A DNA stretch of 64,000 nucleotides from Citrus sinensis (GCF_022201045.2 NC_068557.1:27505501-27569500), one strand, 5' to 3'; positions 1 through 11,497 are shown, counted from the stretch's first letter. Program-made: numbers and translations. Notes: generated from the letters alone by a model not told the origin.

Positions 1-148
1 AGAAAGACTTGTAATACTTTTCTTTCAACAACAATGAGAAGTCAAAACAGCTTTGTTGATGCAAATCTTTGTTCCATTATGCAGATGAAGGATGCTACAG
101 TCAAACATGCACTCTGTTCACCAGAAAAATAGAAGGTAAAAAGAATAC

Positions 149-2099
149 CGAAGCCTGTAGGATTTGAAGCGTTCACGCATCTGAAGCCACTCAATCACTT
201 GTAGCACCCGCCGCCAATTTCCTAGTTTACCCAAAATCTGGATAACCCTCAATATACAATGATCTGAATATCTAATCTGTGCACTTCGCATCATCTTAGA
301 GAATATCCACTCAGGCAGATTGATATCTGCACCATTCAACCTGTTAAACTGAACTTCAGCTTAAATAATAACATTGACTGTTGAATCTGTGATAGAAATG
401 AAATACAAAGACATGTACGAGCATCCTATATATATTTGAAGGAGTCAGGACACGGGACTTAAAAAAAAAAAGAAATGATGCTCTGTTGCCTTCAGAAACC
501 TTAATGGCAGGAAGTTGATGCAAATTCAATCTTGGATCATCTAATGACATAGGAATTACAACCACACTACAGGGCACATGAACAAAATGAGAAACACATT
601 TGTACCTAACGTCAGGTGAAGTATTGAAGAGTAATAATTGAAAGATAACACCTACAAAATCAGATGATCCACATGGAAAATAAAGAGCATATAAATACAT
701 ACTGCCTTGCTAGTTTTTGGATTCGCTCCTCCATTTCCATTCTAGAAACTCTTCGCTTGTCCATGATGTCGTTACCTTCCTCAAAAGTTTTGAAGGCCGC
801 TCTTTCCTCCCCCCAACTATCATCATCTCCTTCTTCAAGAAAGGACTTACTGCCGCTAGTTAATCTTCTACTTTTACGCTCAATTTCTTCATGAGTATTT
901 TTTGAAATTTTGATGAGGTCCGTCACATTTTCACCACCAAGTGATTCATGATTTCTGTCACCAACTTCCCTCTTCTCAAAACTTTTCCCTTTTGTTTGAA
1001 TCATTTTTGGGGAATCTCTATCATGAAGAAGCTCTCCCCTTGGGTAAACAGTAATGCCATTCTTTTTATTATTAACCAATATCATAGAGCTATTTCGTGC
1101 ATTCTGGAACTTTTTAACCTTTTCTGGGTGTGAGTTATTCAACTCTGACTCCACACCTATAGATTGATAATGCAACTGTCTTTCACCCATTGTCTCTCTT
1201 CTGAAATTCCCTTTCACCTTCATATCCACAAGGCATTCTTTGCTATTCAACTTACCATTAGACTTTCTAGTTGCACTCCCTGTTCGATCGAATTTACCTC
1301 TAACTGCCTCTTCAGGTTGAGTAACTCCATTATCATTTCCACATAATTCTTGATGCTCCAAAACTCTAGAAAGAAATTTTTTATTCGAATAACCTTCAAA
1401 CTTCTGCAGTTTTACATTTGCGTCATCTCTTCCCGATGATGGTGTCCACACATCTTTTCCCCTTGAACCATCCTTTGACATATATCTATTCAACCTATGA
1501 TCTTGTGTTGACTTTCTGATTACACTCCCTTTTCGATCAAATTTACCTCTAACTGCCTCTTCATGTTGAGTAACTCCATTACCATTTCCACATAACTCTT
1601 GATGTTTCACAACTCTAGTAATCATTTCTTTGTTAGAATAACCTTCAAACTTCCTCACTTTTATAATTGTATCATCTCTTCTGGATGATGATGTCCTCAA
1701 CCCATTATTTTCCCTAGAACTGTCCTTCGAATTATATCTGTTCGACTTATGATCTTGCTTTCTCAATTGACCACTTTTCCATGTCTCCATATCCTTCAAA
1801 TACTCACTAAAAGATGGCTTAAATTCAAACTCTTTCTCCAGAACCCCACCTCCAACCAACCGCTTATCAGACTTTTCGTCCGACATAGCAGAAATTGTTC
1901 CACAACGAAGCTTTCTAAGCATAAAACTTCTACTATTTTTAACATTCTTGGTTTTTAGTCCAATGCCTAGAATGGAATGTCGTGAATTCAACATCTTACT
2001 TGAAGGACACTGTTTCCAGTTGCAATCCAAAGTAATAATCCCATTTCTTCCTAAACAAGAGGTACCCACTTGCGCATTTGTCATAATTAACACCTCCAT
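149..2099 (-). CDS. EMB2279: PPR protein, EMB2279 (At1g30610)-like, 5' part only
   Basis: Two coding exons are visible: 2099-703 and 340-149; the gene runs off the left edge. The exon 1 donor reads GTATGT at 702 and the exon 2 acceptor ends at 341, giving the join ...KLAR-Q-LNGADINLPEW. The second exon (IFSKMMRSAQIRYSDHC, then KLGNWRRVLQVIEWLQMRER) is the hallmark start of the P-class PPR pair EMB2279/DG1, chloroplast proteins needed for plastid gene expression and embryo development. Exon 1 has the FEFKPSFSEYLKDME block I associate with EMB2279 and a low-complexity basic region with an 83-residue internal repeat. It ends at a GTATTC donor at 148. The start at 2099 is the first ATG; a second in-frame ATG lies at 2084. 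The N terminus is compatible with a transit peptide. EMB2279 rather than DG1 is also favoured by the WRKY14-like gene in the same window. The PPR array itself is outside the window. Confidence 0.75.
1258..1755 (-). repeat. 249-bp tandem duplication inside the EMB2279-like exon 1
   Basis: Two copies of a 249-bp (83-codon) unit lie head to tail, in frame. Both contain KFEGYSNK, HQELCGN, GVTQ and EEAVRGKFDR. The anchor cctctaactgcctcttca starts at 1297 and again at 1546. The copies have diverged by many substitutions, so the duplication is not recent. Confidence 0.85.
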
Positions 2100-3053
2100 T
2101 TCAATTTTACACCACTAAAACTCAAAAAAGTTCGTAAAAATTGCCTTACTTTCACATAACTCGGAAATCAAATTACAGAAACAAACAATCGCAATAAAGG
2201 AGAAACTGCTTTCTTCTACTAGCAGGGCTGAACCATACAGTAGCTAGCAAAAGAAAAAATGAAGATAAATACAAGAACAAGGTAAATGAAAACTTTGCTT
2301 TCAAAAGAAACTCACAGGGAACATTCGGCATTTGAAAAGCTTACAGTTTGTCTTCACTGCTGGGTACGAGGAGCATGCGACCATGTACGAATCACTAACC
2401 GAACTAAAAGATAAATGTAAAGGCGGGGTCGACTTACCAACGATTAACAAACCTGGTAAGATATTAGATATTTAATCAGATAAAATAATACTATGTGGAC
2501 AAATAATTTAACAAAAAAAATAATGCGAAGGCACTAAATGGAGAAATAAAAGAAAGTAAAGGGACAATAGGGACTTTATCACAGTTAATGGACTTCATTT
2601 TATAGTTTTGATATATTTTAGTGGAATATAAAATATCAAAAAGTAAAGGGTCTTAATGACAAAGTACAGTAAATGAACTCAAATTATCATTGAGGCGAAG
2701 ATACAATTTGAGAGTTTACAATTTGAGAGCAAAAAGGAAAACCCTGATTTTGCATTCTATGATCTTCTCTTAGCCGTTCCATCACTATCGGTCGCCCGTC
2801 GGTCGCCGTCAGCAAGCCGGAAGCCGTTAAAGAAGGTCAGTGTTTTCAAAACTTCTTGATTTGGCGTCTTGTGGAAGTTCCGTCAAGAAGTACAATTAGA
2901 AGTTCATTTACATTGTACAGTGTATTATACGACATTGTAATTGGTTAAGATTTTCGGCAATTTCACTTTCTATGTATTTATTTGCCTTGTTTTTAGATTC
3001 GCATGAGGAGTTTGTGTTAAGTAGTGAAACAGATTGAGGAAAGTTTTTATATT
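2100..3053. promoter_or_regulatory. Shared intergenic region between two divergent genes
   Basis: This AT-rich interval separates the start codons of the EMB2279-like (-) and Myb-like (+) genes and should carry both promoters. A plausible 5'-UTR intron of the Myb gene runs from a GTCAGT donor at 2836 to a TTTTTAG acceptor ending at 2996. No clear TATA box can be assigned to either side. Nothing else is recognisable. Confidence 0.5.
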
Positions 3054-5015
3054 ATGGGGAAGAGAACGACTGGGAAGAAAAACAAGAATGATGAGACCGA
3101 CGCCGATACCTTGGAAGAGGAGGTAATTAATAGCAGAATAAGGCATGAGGTTAGTGATAATGATGTTGAATTTAGAGCTACTCCAAATGACGTTGTGGCT
3201 GAGGATGATGTTGATGTAAAAAGGCAGAAGAAGAATAAGAAAAAGAAGAGGGATGAGATTAGAGGCCATGACGTTGAATTATGTGCTTCTAGCAAGAATG
3301 AAGTTGCGCTAAGGGATGGGAAAAAGAGAAAGAATAAACAGCGGAATGAGGATGGTGTTAATGATTCTGGATTATGTGAGGGTCGTATTGAGGATTTGGT
3401 GGAAAGTAATGCTGATGAAGCTGAGAGTGAGAAGAAAGAGAAGAAGAAGAAGAAGAAGTTGCTGGAGGATGGTAGTGATGGGGCTGAATCTAGTGTGAAT
3501 CAGAGCAAGGCTGTTATAGATATTGATGTACATGTTCACAAAGAGAAGAAGAAGAAGAAGAGTAAGAAGAGGCAAGAAGTCAGTTGTGATGATGATGAAT
3601 TTGGTTCTACTATAAATGAGACTGTTGTAGAAGGTGATGTGGATATGAATACTGAAAATAAAAAGGATAGAAAGAAGAAGAAGAAGAAGAAGAAAAAGAG
3701 AAAGTTAGAAATTAAGGAGGATGAGACTGTTTTAGAGGGTGATGTGGATATGAATACTGAAAATGAAAAGGATGGGAAGAAGAAGAAGAAGAAGAAGAGA
3801 AAGTTAGGAATTAATGAGGCTAAGAAGAACAAGGATGAGAGATTTAACAATGAAGATGAAGTCAGTGGAGTACTAAATCAGGGTTTAAAGCATCACCTTG
3901 AACTGGAAGAGAATACTAGCCTGCACAAGCAAAAGAACGACCTTGAAGAGGAAGGTGAAAACAACAAGAAGAAGAAGGCTATGTCAATGGGAAAACATTC
4001 AGGTGGTGATAAAAAAGTGTCAAGAACCAAAAAAGGTGTTAAGCCCAATGATCCATCTGAAAGTTCTGCACAAAAAGAGAGACCTAAGAAAGTAAGCTTT
4101 TCTGATCATGTTCAGGTTGTCCCTTCATCTGAGGCTAAAAGTGACAAAAATGATGGCTTCATCCGGGGTAAGCGGTTCTCTTTAGAAGAAGATGAGATGA
4201 TTAAAAAGGCTGTAATCAACTACATTGAGGCTCATAGACTAGGTGAAGATGGTCTAAATATGGTTTTGCATTGTAGATCTTACCCCGAAATCAAACACTG
4301 TTGGAAGGAAATAGGGGCAGCCTTACCATGGAGGCCCTGTGAGAGTATATATTATCGAGCTCATATTCTATTTGAAAGAGATGAAAACCGTAAATGGACA
4401 CCAGAAGAGCTAGAACTTGTCCGGAAGTTCTATGAAAAACATGGATCAGATTGGAAAACAATGGCTGACACACTTGGCAAGCATAGATTTCATGTCAAGG
4501 ATGCATGGCGCAGAATAAAACTGCCCAATCAGAAGAAAGGACAATGGTCCCAAGAAGAATATCAAAAGTTATTTGCCTTGGTGAATATGGATTTGCGTAT
4601 GAAAGCTTCTGAAGAAAAGAGAACTAAACATGGAATGTTGCGAGATAATATCAGTTGGGAGGCAATTAGTGAGAAATTGTCCACCAGAACAAATGCTATT
4701 TGCTGTATGAAATGGTATGATCAGCTAACCTCACCTATGGTTGCTGAAGGCAAATGGGCTGATACTGATGACTTCCACTTGGTGAATGCTCTTTCTGGCT
4801 TGGATGCTTGCTGCATGGATGATGTAGACTGGGATAATCTTCTCGAGCATAGGTCTGGAACTTTCTGTCGAAAGCGATGGAACCAAATGGTCAAACACTT
4901 AGGTACAGATGGAAACAAGTCATTTCCCGAACAGGTTGAAATTCTTTCAACACGATATTGTCCGGATGTTCTTGAAGCACGACTCGCCTACAATAGCAAG
5001 GGGACTACTGTCTAA
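3054..5015 (+). CDS. Myb/SANT DNA-binding protein, REB1/TTF-I type (At5g41020-like)
   Basis: Intronless CDS of 653 residues. The start is the first ATG (MGKRTTGKK); the upstream open frame has no ATG. Residues 1 to about 350 are extremely Lys/Glu/Asp-rich with runs of 7-10 lysines, as in nucleolar proteins. From about 372 there are Myb/SANT-like units: KRFSLEEDEMIKKAV, then RKWTPEELELVRKFYEKHG..W (about 445-490), KGQWSQEEYQKL..W (about 494-560) and GKWADTDDFHLV..W (about 565-616). The spacing matches plant proteins annotated as RNA polymerase I termination factor, relatives of yeast Reb1 and mammalian TTF-I, which bind rDNA terminators. A nuclear or nucleolar role is inferred from this. Adjacent gene EMB2279 is divergent. 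An alternative reading is a generic Myb family protein such as At5g41020. Confidence 0.85.
   Translation: MGKRTTGKKNKNDETDADTLEEEVINSRIRHEVSDNDVEFRATPNDVVAEDDVDVKRQKKNKKKKRDEIRGHDVELCASSKNEVALRDGKKRKNKQRNEDGVNDSGLCEGRIEDLVESNADEAESEKKEKKKKKKLLEDGSDGAESSVNQSKAVIDIDVHVHKEKKKKKSKKRQEVSCDDDEFGSTINETVVEGDVDMNTENKKDRKKKKKKKKKRKLEIKEDETVLEGDVDMNTENEKDGKKKKKKKRKLGINEAKKNKDERFNNEDEVSGVLNQGLKHHLELEENTSLHKQKNDLEEEGENNKKKKAMSMGKHSGGDKKVSRTKKGVKPNDPSESSAQKERPKKVSFSDHVQVVPSSEAKSDKNDGFIRGKRFSLEEDEMIKKAVINYIEAHRLGEDGLNMVLHCRSYPEIKHCWKEIGAALPWRPCESIYYRAHILFERDENRKWTPEELELVRKFYEKHGSDWKTMADTLGKHRFHVKDAWRRIKLPNQKKGQWSQEEYQKLFALVNMDLRMKASEEKRTKHGMLRDNISWEAISEKLSTRTNAICCMKWYDQLTSPMVAEGKWADTDDFHLVNALSGLDACCMDDVDWDNLLEHRSGTFCRKRWNQMVKHLGTDGNKSFPEQVEILSTRYCPDVLEARLAYNSKGTTV
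3618..3827 (+). repeat. 105-bp tandem coding duplication ending in (AAG)n
   Basis: Two copies at 3618 and 3723 encode ETV(V/L)EGDVDMNTEN followed by a run of lysines. The lysine runs are AAG microsatellites, so both unit number and run length are likely to vary between alleles. Confidence 0.8.
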
Positions 5016-5537
5016 TGGCCCCTTAAATTGTCAAATGGTTCAGTTTGATTAGTGCTCTCCTGAAGCCAAACTGCTGTTGCAATCTCTAGATTGTTGCATT
5101 ATTGTTGTGAAGTAGTTCGACTATTGTTTAGAATTTCCTCTCAATTTTCTTTCAGTTGCCGTGCATATAGCAATCTGTTTTTAAGTTAACAATTAGAAAA
5201 GTGTGTTCATCGTAGAGAGTTCTGTGAATTTCTAGAAATCTTATGCCTGGAATAGCTTTTCTTCTAGCAAAGTCAGCTGTAGATCACAATAATATTTAAT
5301 GACCATATATATGGAGTTCTGAATGGAAATTTGCTTGCTTCAGATTTTGAATCTTTGTCCTTATGTTCTTAATGTTAAATATGTATAAAGATTTATCAGC
5401 ACTAAGAATATGCAGATATACCAAATATCTCCTGGGAAATTAAACCATGCTTGCTGAGGAGCAGATGCTTGGGCTGATTTCATATCTTCTAATGTGAACT
5501 AATTAATCTATATGTTACATTTGTTTTGTTTCAAGAG

Positions 5538-5692
5538 TAACCATAGACATCCGAAATTGTTATTTTAAATTATATTTCAAATAATATGTCATTCATTAAT
5601 TGTTTAGTAATTTTTTATAAAATTAAAGCGAATTAATGAATGTCATATTATTTTAATAGTCTTTTGGGACAAATAATTTGAGATATGTAGTA
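5538..5692. mobile_element. Degenerate Stowaway-like MITE
   Basis: The 155-bp interval is bounded by TA on each side. The left end (TA, then CCATAGACATCCGAAATT) and the inverted right end (gggacaaataatttgagat before TA) resemble diverged Stowaway/Tc1-mariner ends, which read CTCCCTCCGTCCCAAATT. Inside are near-perfect inverted arms (aataatatgtcattcattaa and its partner) around 5580-5602 and 5630-5652. The family call is inferred from end similarity and the TA target. Confidence 0.55.
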
Positions 5693-5996
5693 TTACTCTT
5701 AACTTTAATTCTAGCCCTTGTTCATGTATTAATTTTAAAATCTCTTTAGAAGAACGGTATTAATTTTAAAAGTAAATAGAACTTACTGTTATTCTGTTAG
5801 GACTGTGTATGTGCCTGAATAATGATTATTACGTTAAAGATTAAACTAATAAATTATAGCGAAATCTTATAAACTAAAACGTGGCAGAATGGGACAAAGT
5901 CAAGGTCAGCTGGCTCATAAATTGGACCACCTTCATTTCTGGACTTTGCTTTACAACGACGCCGTTACGTGGTACGTTTATTTTCTTACACACCAG

Positions 5997-6007
5997 CACG
6001 TGGGCCC
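5997..6007 (+). promoter_or_regulatory. G-box overlapping a TCP-type site
   Basis: CACGTG (5997-6002) overlaps GTGGGCCC (6000-6007), the core recognised by TCP factors. It lies about 570 bp upstream of the CHUP1-like start codon in a locally GC-rich patch. Function is inferred. Confidence 0.4.
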
Positions 6008-6572
6008 CGCGACGCGAACGGAACTAGACCGTTGGTCCGTTGCACGCTCGACCTCGTACAGTCGTACTCTTCAGAATTCGAAGTAAAAACAAAAAGAAAA
6101 AATAAAAATAAAAAGAAGAAAAGGGGAAAGCATTCAAATTCAAAAATTCAAACAGGGCAAAGCAGCAATAAAGAAAAGGGACTGCCTGCCACTTTTCTCG
6201 CAAAACCTCTCAGTTGATCTTGAAATCAGAGCTTTCATTTACCTCCATACACTTTCCACTACAAGTAACTTCAAGCTCCTCCACCTCCACTTCAAATTTC
6301 AAATCTCTACTCCTTTTTCTTTCACTGGGGACCCCATTTTTATTTGAAGAATATTTGATGGGTTTCCATTTTTTCATCATATTGTATTGAACATTCCTTA
6401 AAAGCTCAAGTTTTTAAGTTATCTTGTTTCTGTTTTAGAGTAAGTTTACTCGAATTGAAAACCCATTTTGAGTTCTGGGTTTTTTCTTCTTCACCAGTTA
6501 AGTTCATTTCAGCTTGAAAGCTTGCTTTTTCATGCTAATTTTTTAGTTGCGAAGCTTAAAACTTTGCTTACA

Positions 6573-9500
6573 ATGAGGGATGAAAACGCATCAGAGAATC
6601 GAGCCAAAACGCTGAAATTTGCTGATCAAAATCAACCACCAAAGTCTCAGAATACAAAAACCAACAGCAGTATCAATCCTTCGAAGCCTCGGTCTTCATG
6701 GGGACTGAAAGGCTTCACAGTAGACAAGAAGACAAAGTCTCAAACGACTGCTACAAGCAAGAAGCTTCCTTTGACGACAAACTCATCAGATGTCACCAAC
6801 CAGAAGAACTCGATTGTTGCTTCTCATTCTCGTGTGAAGAGATCATTGATTGGAGATTTAGCTTGCTCGATGAATCCAGCTCAAGTTCATCCAAACTCTT
6901 ATCAAACTCATCGGCGACAGTCTTCAGGGTCACGTGATTTGTTTCTTGAATTGGATAGTTTGAGGAGCTTACTTCAGGAATCGAAAGAGAGGGAGTTTAA
7001 GCTGCAAGCAGAGTTGTCAGAGTGGAAAAGGAATCCAAAAGTACTGGAACTTGAGAGGGAGCTTGAAGCCAAGAAAATTGAGAATGATGAGATTGTTAGA
7101 AGAGTTGGGATGTTAGAAGATGAGAAGACAAGTTTGTCTGAGCAATTGGCAGCGTTGAGTGTGATTTTGGAAAGAAAAAATGACAATAAGAATGCAATCA
7201 ACATGGGATCGTCGTCGTCTCAGAATCTTGAGATGGAAGTTGTTGAGTTGAGGAGATTGAATAAGGAGTTGCAGATGGAGAAGAGGAATCTTGCTTGCAA
7301 GTTTTCTTCAATGGAGAATCAGCTTACTTCTCTGGCTAAGGCTTCTGAGGTACAACTGTTTAATGAATTATTTCTTGAATTTTAAATTTGCTTTGTTTTT
7401 TATTCTTTATATCTTTTAGCACTTGAGTATAACCATTAACCGTATTGACATGGGTTTTGGTTGTTTGTGTTGATGTTTTATAGAGTGACATTATTTCAAA
7501 GATTAAGGCAGAGGCATTGGTGCTAAGACACACAAATGAAGATTTGAGTAAACAAGTTGAAGGTTTACAGATGAGTCGATTAAATGAGGTTGAAGAGCTT
7601 GCTTATCTTAGATGGGTTAACTCTTGTTTACGGGATGAGTTGCAGAATTCATGCTCGACAACGAATTCTGAGAAGGCTTCAAGTCCCAATACGATAGAGG
7701 AAATTGTTGAAAATGTTGGTTCTTTGCCTAATCAAAACAATAAAGTTTTGGAATATAGTGGTGGCAGGAGATTAAGTTTCATTAAAAAGTTCAAGAAATG
7801 GCCAATTGCTAGTGAGGAGATGTCAAATTTAGAATGCCAAGATAATGTTTTAGATAAAACTTGGGTTCAATTAGAGGAAGGGAGAAGTCCTAGAAGAAGG
7901 CACTCAATAAGTGGATCAAACTGCCGTGCGGAAGAGTTGATGCCAAACAAGAGAAGGCAATCTGATGGTTTTATGTGTACAAAAGAAACGGAACATGAAG
8001 AAGAGTCCTTATCATCTCAAAAGTATGATTTTGATCAAAGACCTCAATTTTCTGCAAACCGACTGGAAATGAATAGAAATGCTTCTGTTTTAGAGGTGGA
8101 GAAAAGAGTCTTGCGCGTACCAAACCCGCCGCCAAGGCCTTCCTGCGGTATATCAGGAGGAACTAAAGAAGAACGTCAAGCTCAAATTCCACAACCACCA
8201 CCTCTTCCACGTCCACCTCCCCCGCCACCAGCTCCAAAGTTCTCAGGGAAGAGTACCACTGGAGTTGTGCAGAGAGCCCCACAAGTGGTTGAGTTTTACC
8301 ATTCACTTATGAAGAGAGATTCCAGAAAGGACTCTTCAAATGGAGGTGTCTGTGAGGCCCCGAATGTTGCAAATGTTCGTAGCAGCATGATTGGTGAAAT
8401 TGAGAACCGTTCATCACATTTGCTTGCAGTAAGTACTAGCCTATTCCCACTCCCCTTTGCTTTTAGTGTATCACACACCTTACTTGTTACAAATTGTTTG
8501 TAACTCCTAACTTTTTAGCTGTAACAATGAGGCTTTTTTTTTTTCTTTAAATTGCTGAGAAATCACTATTAGAATCAATATGCATTTATTTTTTCCATGA
8601 CTACTTATCCATTTATGTAGTACCAATGGCAATCATGGCAGTTTAACTGTCCTTTTGAAGTTTGAGCTATACTCAGTTATCCTTATGTTAACATCATTAT
8701 TTGTGCAGATAAAGGCGGATGTTGCAACCCAAGGAGAGTTTGTAAACTCATTGATCAGAGAAGTTAATAATGCAGTTTATCAGAACATTGAAGATGTTGT
8801 GGCCTTTGTGAAGTGGCTTGATGATGAACTTGGTTTTCTTGTGAGTGTATCCCCATCTTCTGTTTCATGCTAATTATGTGGAAATCCTACAATCTGCTTT
8901 TTATGTTGTATTTGATTCTCGCTAGGATAATCATTCGAATGTAATTGGAAAATCTGACATAAGGTTAACTTCCGAATAGCTACAGCATACCTTTGCAGAA
9001 AAATATATGCATTAAATTTTGGTAATTTCTTAAAAGAAAATTGTTCTTTCTAACTACTACTCACATGGAGTAGAAGTTTCTGACCCAATTTTACACTTAT
9101 GCATTTTCAAACAATTAAAGATTCCGGGCATTTCCTCTGTATTACTATATCGGTGAGTTACAGACCAACCACAACGTTTTTGTATTTTTCTTACAGGTGG
9201 ATGAAAGGGCAGTCCTAAAGCATTTTGATTGGCCGGAGAAGAAAGCTGACACATTGCGAGAAGCAGCATTTGGATATAGAGATCTGAAGAAGTTGGAATC
9301 TGAAGTGTCTTATTACAAGGATGATCCCCGTGTGCCATGTGACTTAGCATTGAAGAAAATGGTTTCTTTATCTGAGAAGTGAGAACCTTTCTCTAGATGA
9401 AAATGCATTGGTTCTCTTTCATTTGTTTTATTTTAGTAACCCAATATCTTCTTACTGTAATGGTTGATGGGCAGGATGGAACGAACTGTTTATGCTCTTC

Positions 9501-10455
9501 TAAGGACTAGAGAGACTTTGATGCGCAACTGCAGGGAGTTTCAAATTCCAACAGCTTGGATGCTTGACGACGGGATTATCAGCAAGGTAAACTCAATAAC
9601 TTATAGTTTTGTTGTTCAAATTGTCTACAGATGCAAGATTATATGAACTTGGAATCATAAATGGATTACCATTTCATCCGTTAAGTTTGATTTGTCAAAA
9701 CTCCTCTCCATTATAAGAGGATTTCAGACACTGACTGTTGTGAATATTTTAGCAGTAGCCTGCCACACCCATAATAAAAGGATGGCTGTGTCTTCAATAT
9801 GAAATATTGATCACTCACACATATGGATCAATCTCAACAAAGCTTTAGCACAGAGATGTTAGGCAATCTTAAATATTACTTGTAAGAATCCTGTAAATGA
9901 GATGATTCAAATTATTATATATATCGCTTCATCCTGCGATTGCCTAATCTAGTAAGTCCATTTACCGTATAACTAAACCCTGGGCACTAGTTGCTAGCTG
10001 ACTAAAATCAGCAAATCTCTTGGTTGTAGACTTTCTTTCAATTTGTCAAAAGTTCGTCCTTGTAATATCCCGATGGCTTGAGCTAGCAATTCATTCGACT
10101 AGTATGTGATGTATCAGATAAAGCTCAGCTCAGTGAAGTTGGCTAAGAAGTACATGAGGAGGGTAGCGATGGAGCTTCAATCAAAGGCAGGAGTGGAAAA
10201 GGACCCTGCAATGGACTATATGCTTCTTCAAGGAGTGAGGTTTGCTTTCAGAATTCATCAGGTAATGTGCTGTCTTGTTTAATTCTGTCAACTTTGTTAT
10301 CTTGTGCACTCAGTAACTAAAAACTTTTTGATGAACAAGAAAGAGCATTACTAATTTATGATTCAATGGTGCAGTTTGCAGGAGGATTTGATGCAGAAAC
10401 GATGCACGCATTTGAAGAACTTCGCAACATCGCACATCTTTTTAACAAAAAGTAA
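6573..10455 (+). CDS. CHUP1-family / INCREASED PETAL GROWTH ANISOTROPY 1-like protein
   Basis: Seven exons: 6573-7349, 7484-8428, 8709-8840, 9197-9378, 9475-9586, 10118-10261, 10375-10455. All junctions are GT-AG and keep frame, giving 790 residues. The N terminus is basic and Ser/Thr-rich (SSWGLKGFTVDKKTK). A coiled coil follows at about residues 125-310 (LELDSLRSLLQESKEREFKL, ELERELEAKKIENDEIVRRV). A proline-rich stretch lies near 540-560 (PQPPPLPRPPPPPPAPKF), typical of profilin/actin binders. The conserved C-terminal alpha-helical domain covers about 590-790, including VAFVKWLDDELGFLVDERAV, FDWPEKKADTLREAAFGYRD and DYMLLQGVRFAFRIHQ. CHUP1 itself tethers chloroplasts to actin and has an N-terminal hydrophobic anchor; none is seen here. 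The closest relatives are therefore IPGA1-like/At1g48280-like proteins tied to microtubules and anisotropic growth. The ATG at 6573 is chosen because it begins the conserved MRDEN-like start. Confidence 0.88.
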
Positions 10456-11257
10456 ATAGAGGGATTGGAAGTTGAAACAATCTTGGCTTACCATCTCAGT
10501 AAGCTTCATACTGTTTTTGTATATATACAATTTTCAAAGGTTGGTATCTGGTTGCTGGGCAGAGATTGTTTCAAAATTGTGATGACAATTCAATTTTTTA
10601 TCATACTATGGAAGTTGAACATTTTGTTGTGAGATATGATCATATGAAGGAGAATTTTGTTTGGAGTTTTAAGCAAGCTTGTTTTCTGTCATTGGAACGT
10701 AAGATCTCACTCTCACGCAACGCAATAAGGATATTGATGAGAAAATTTTGGAGCCAAAATGCATCGATGAAGGAAGCGTTGCTGCTATTCCATTTCGATG
10801 CTCTCTCTAATTAAATAGATGGGGTCTTCGATTTGACACTCAAATCATATCGTTTTGCCACGTACATGATTTCAATAACTTGTTACGTATGCTAAGCCTG
10901 CTGGCCTATTTATTTGATAAACAAATAAATAAAACTTTCCGATATACGGCCACAATCATATAACATTAATCAGGTAGTGCTCCACCATATATTACTGTTT
11001 GATGATCCACGTAATTAAAGTGATAAATAATAATAAAAAAAATTATTACTATAATTGTGTAGTTATTAACAGTGTCTTACGATGGAGCAACTCCACTATA
11101 ACCAAATCCTCAAGGTATATTAATGCATGTGGATTGTGGATGATGTGATGTGTATTCAACTTTTGGCTATATTTCATTGCTAGTATATGTTAGACGACCT
11201 TGTTATCTTGTTTAACTGCTACCTGTACGCCACTTCGGCCTTGGTCGGAGTGGTGGG

Positions 11258-11290
11258 CTGCTGCCCTCACAAGTATTGTGAGGGCAGCAG
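11258..11290. repeat. Perfect hairpin, 15-bp arms, 3-nt loop
   Basis: ctgctgccctcacaa, loop gta, then the exact reverse complement. It lies between the A-like and B-like boxes of the SINE candidate. Confidence 0.9.
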
Positions 11291-11294
11291 TTCA

Positions 11295-11322
11295 AGCCCC
11301 CACAAAAGTATTTGTGGGGGCT
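11295..11322. repeat. Perfect hairpin, 12-bp arms, 4-nt loop
   Basis: agcccccacaaa, loop agta, tttgtgggggct. It begins 5 bp after the previous hairpin and resembles it in sequence, as if one arose from the other. Confidence 0.9.
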
Positions 11323-11329
11323 AACGTGC

Positions 11330-11497
11330 TTATTTGTTTAATATTTCAAAAATTTCCTCTCCCTCGTGCAATACGAGTGGAGTATGAACATCCCTCTTCT
11401 GTAAGGGATTATTTGTCTAATATTTCAAAAATTTCCTCTCCCTCGTGCAATACGAGTGGAGTATGGACATCCTTCTTCTGTAAGGGATTATTTGTCT
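11330..11497 (+). repeat. 79-bp tandem duplication
   Basis: Units begin at 11330 and 11409, with a 10-bp start of a third at 11488. The two full units differ at only about three positions. Each contains a small ctcgt-gcaat-acgag hairpin. The high identity suggests a recent duplication. Confidence 0.9.

Larger units (their letters stand above)
5016..6572. other. 3' flank of Myb gene and promoter of CHUP1-like gene
   Basis: 5016-5530 looks like 3' UTR and downstream sequence. 5538-5692 is a Stowaway-like MITE. 5880-6080 is distinctly GC-richer and holds a G-box with an overlapping TCP-type site. 6200-6572 is CT-rich and resembles 5' UTR, possibly with an intron ending at TTTTAG near 6439. No other gene is seen. 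Confidence 0.5.

Noticed and set aside
660-1958. Plus-strand open frames over 664-1958
   Set aside because: They are antisense shadows of the EMB2279-like exon; no conserved content.
3047-3850. Minus-strand Phe/Leu-rich frames at 3047-3850
   Set aside because: Mirror images of the AAG-rich lysine runs of the Myb-like gene.
10566-10814. 82-codon frame after the CHUP1-like gene
   Set aside because: Lies in the 3' flank, no domain and no coding-like composition.
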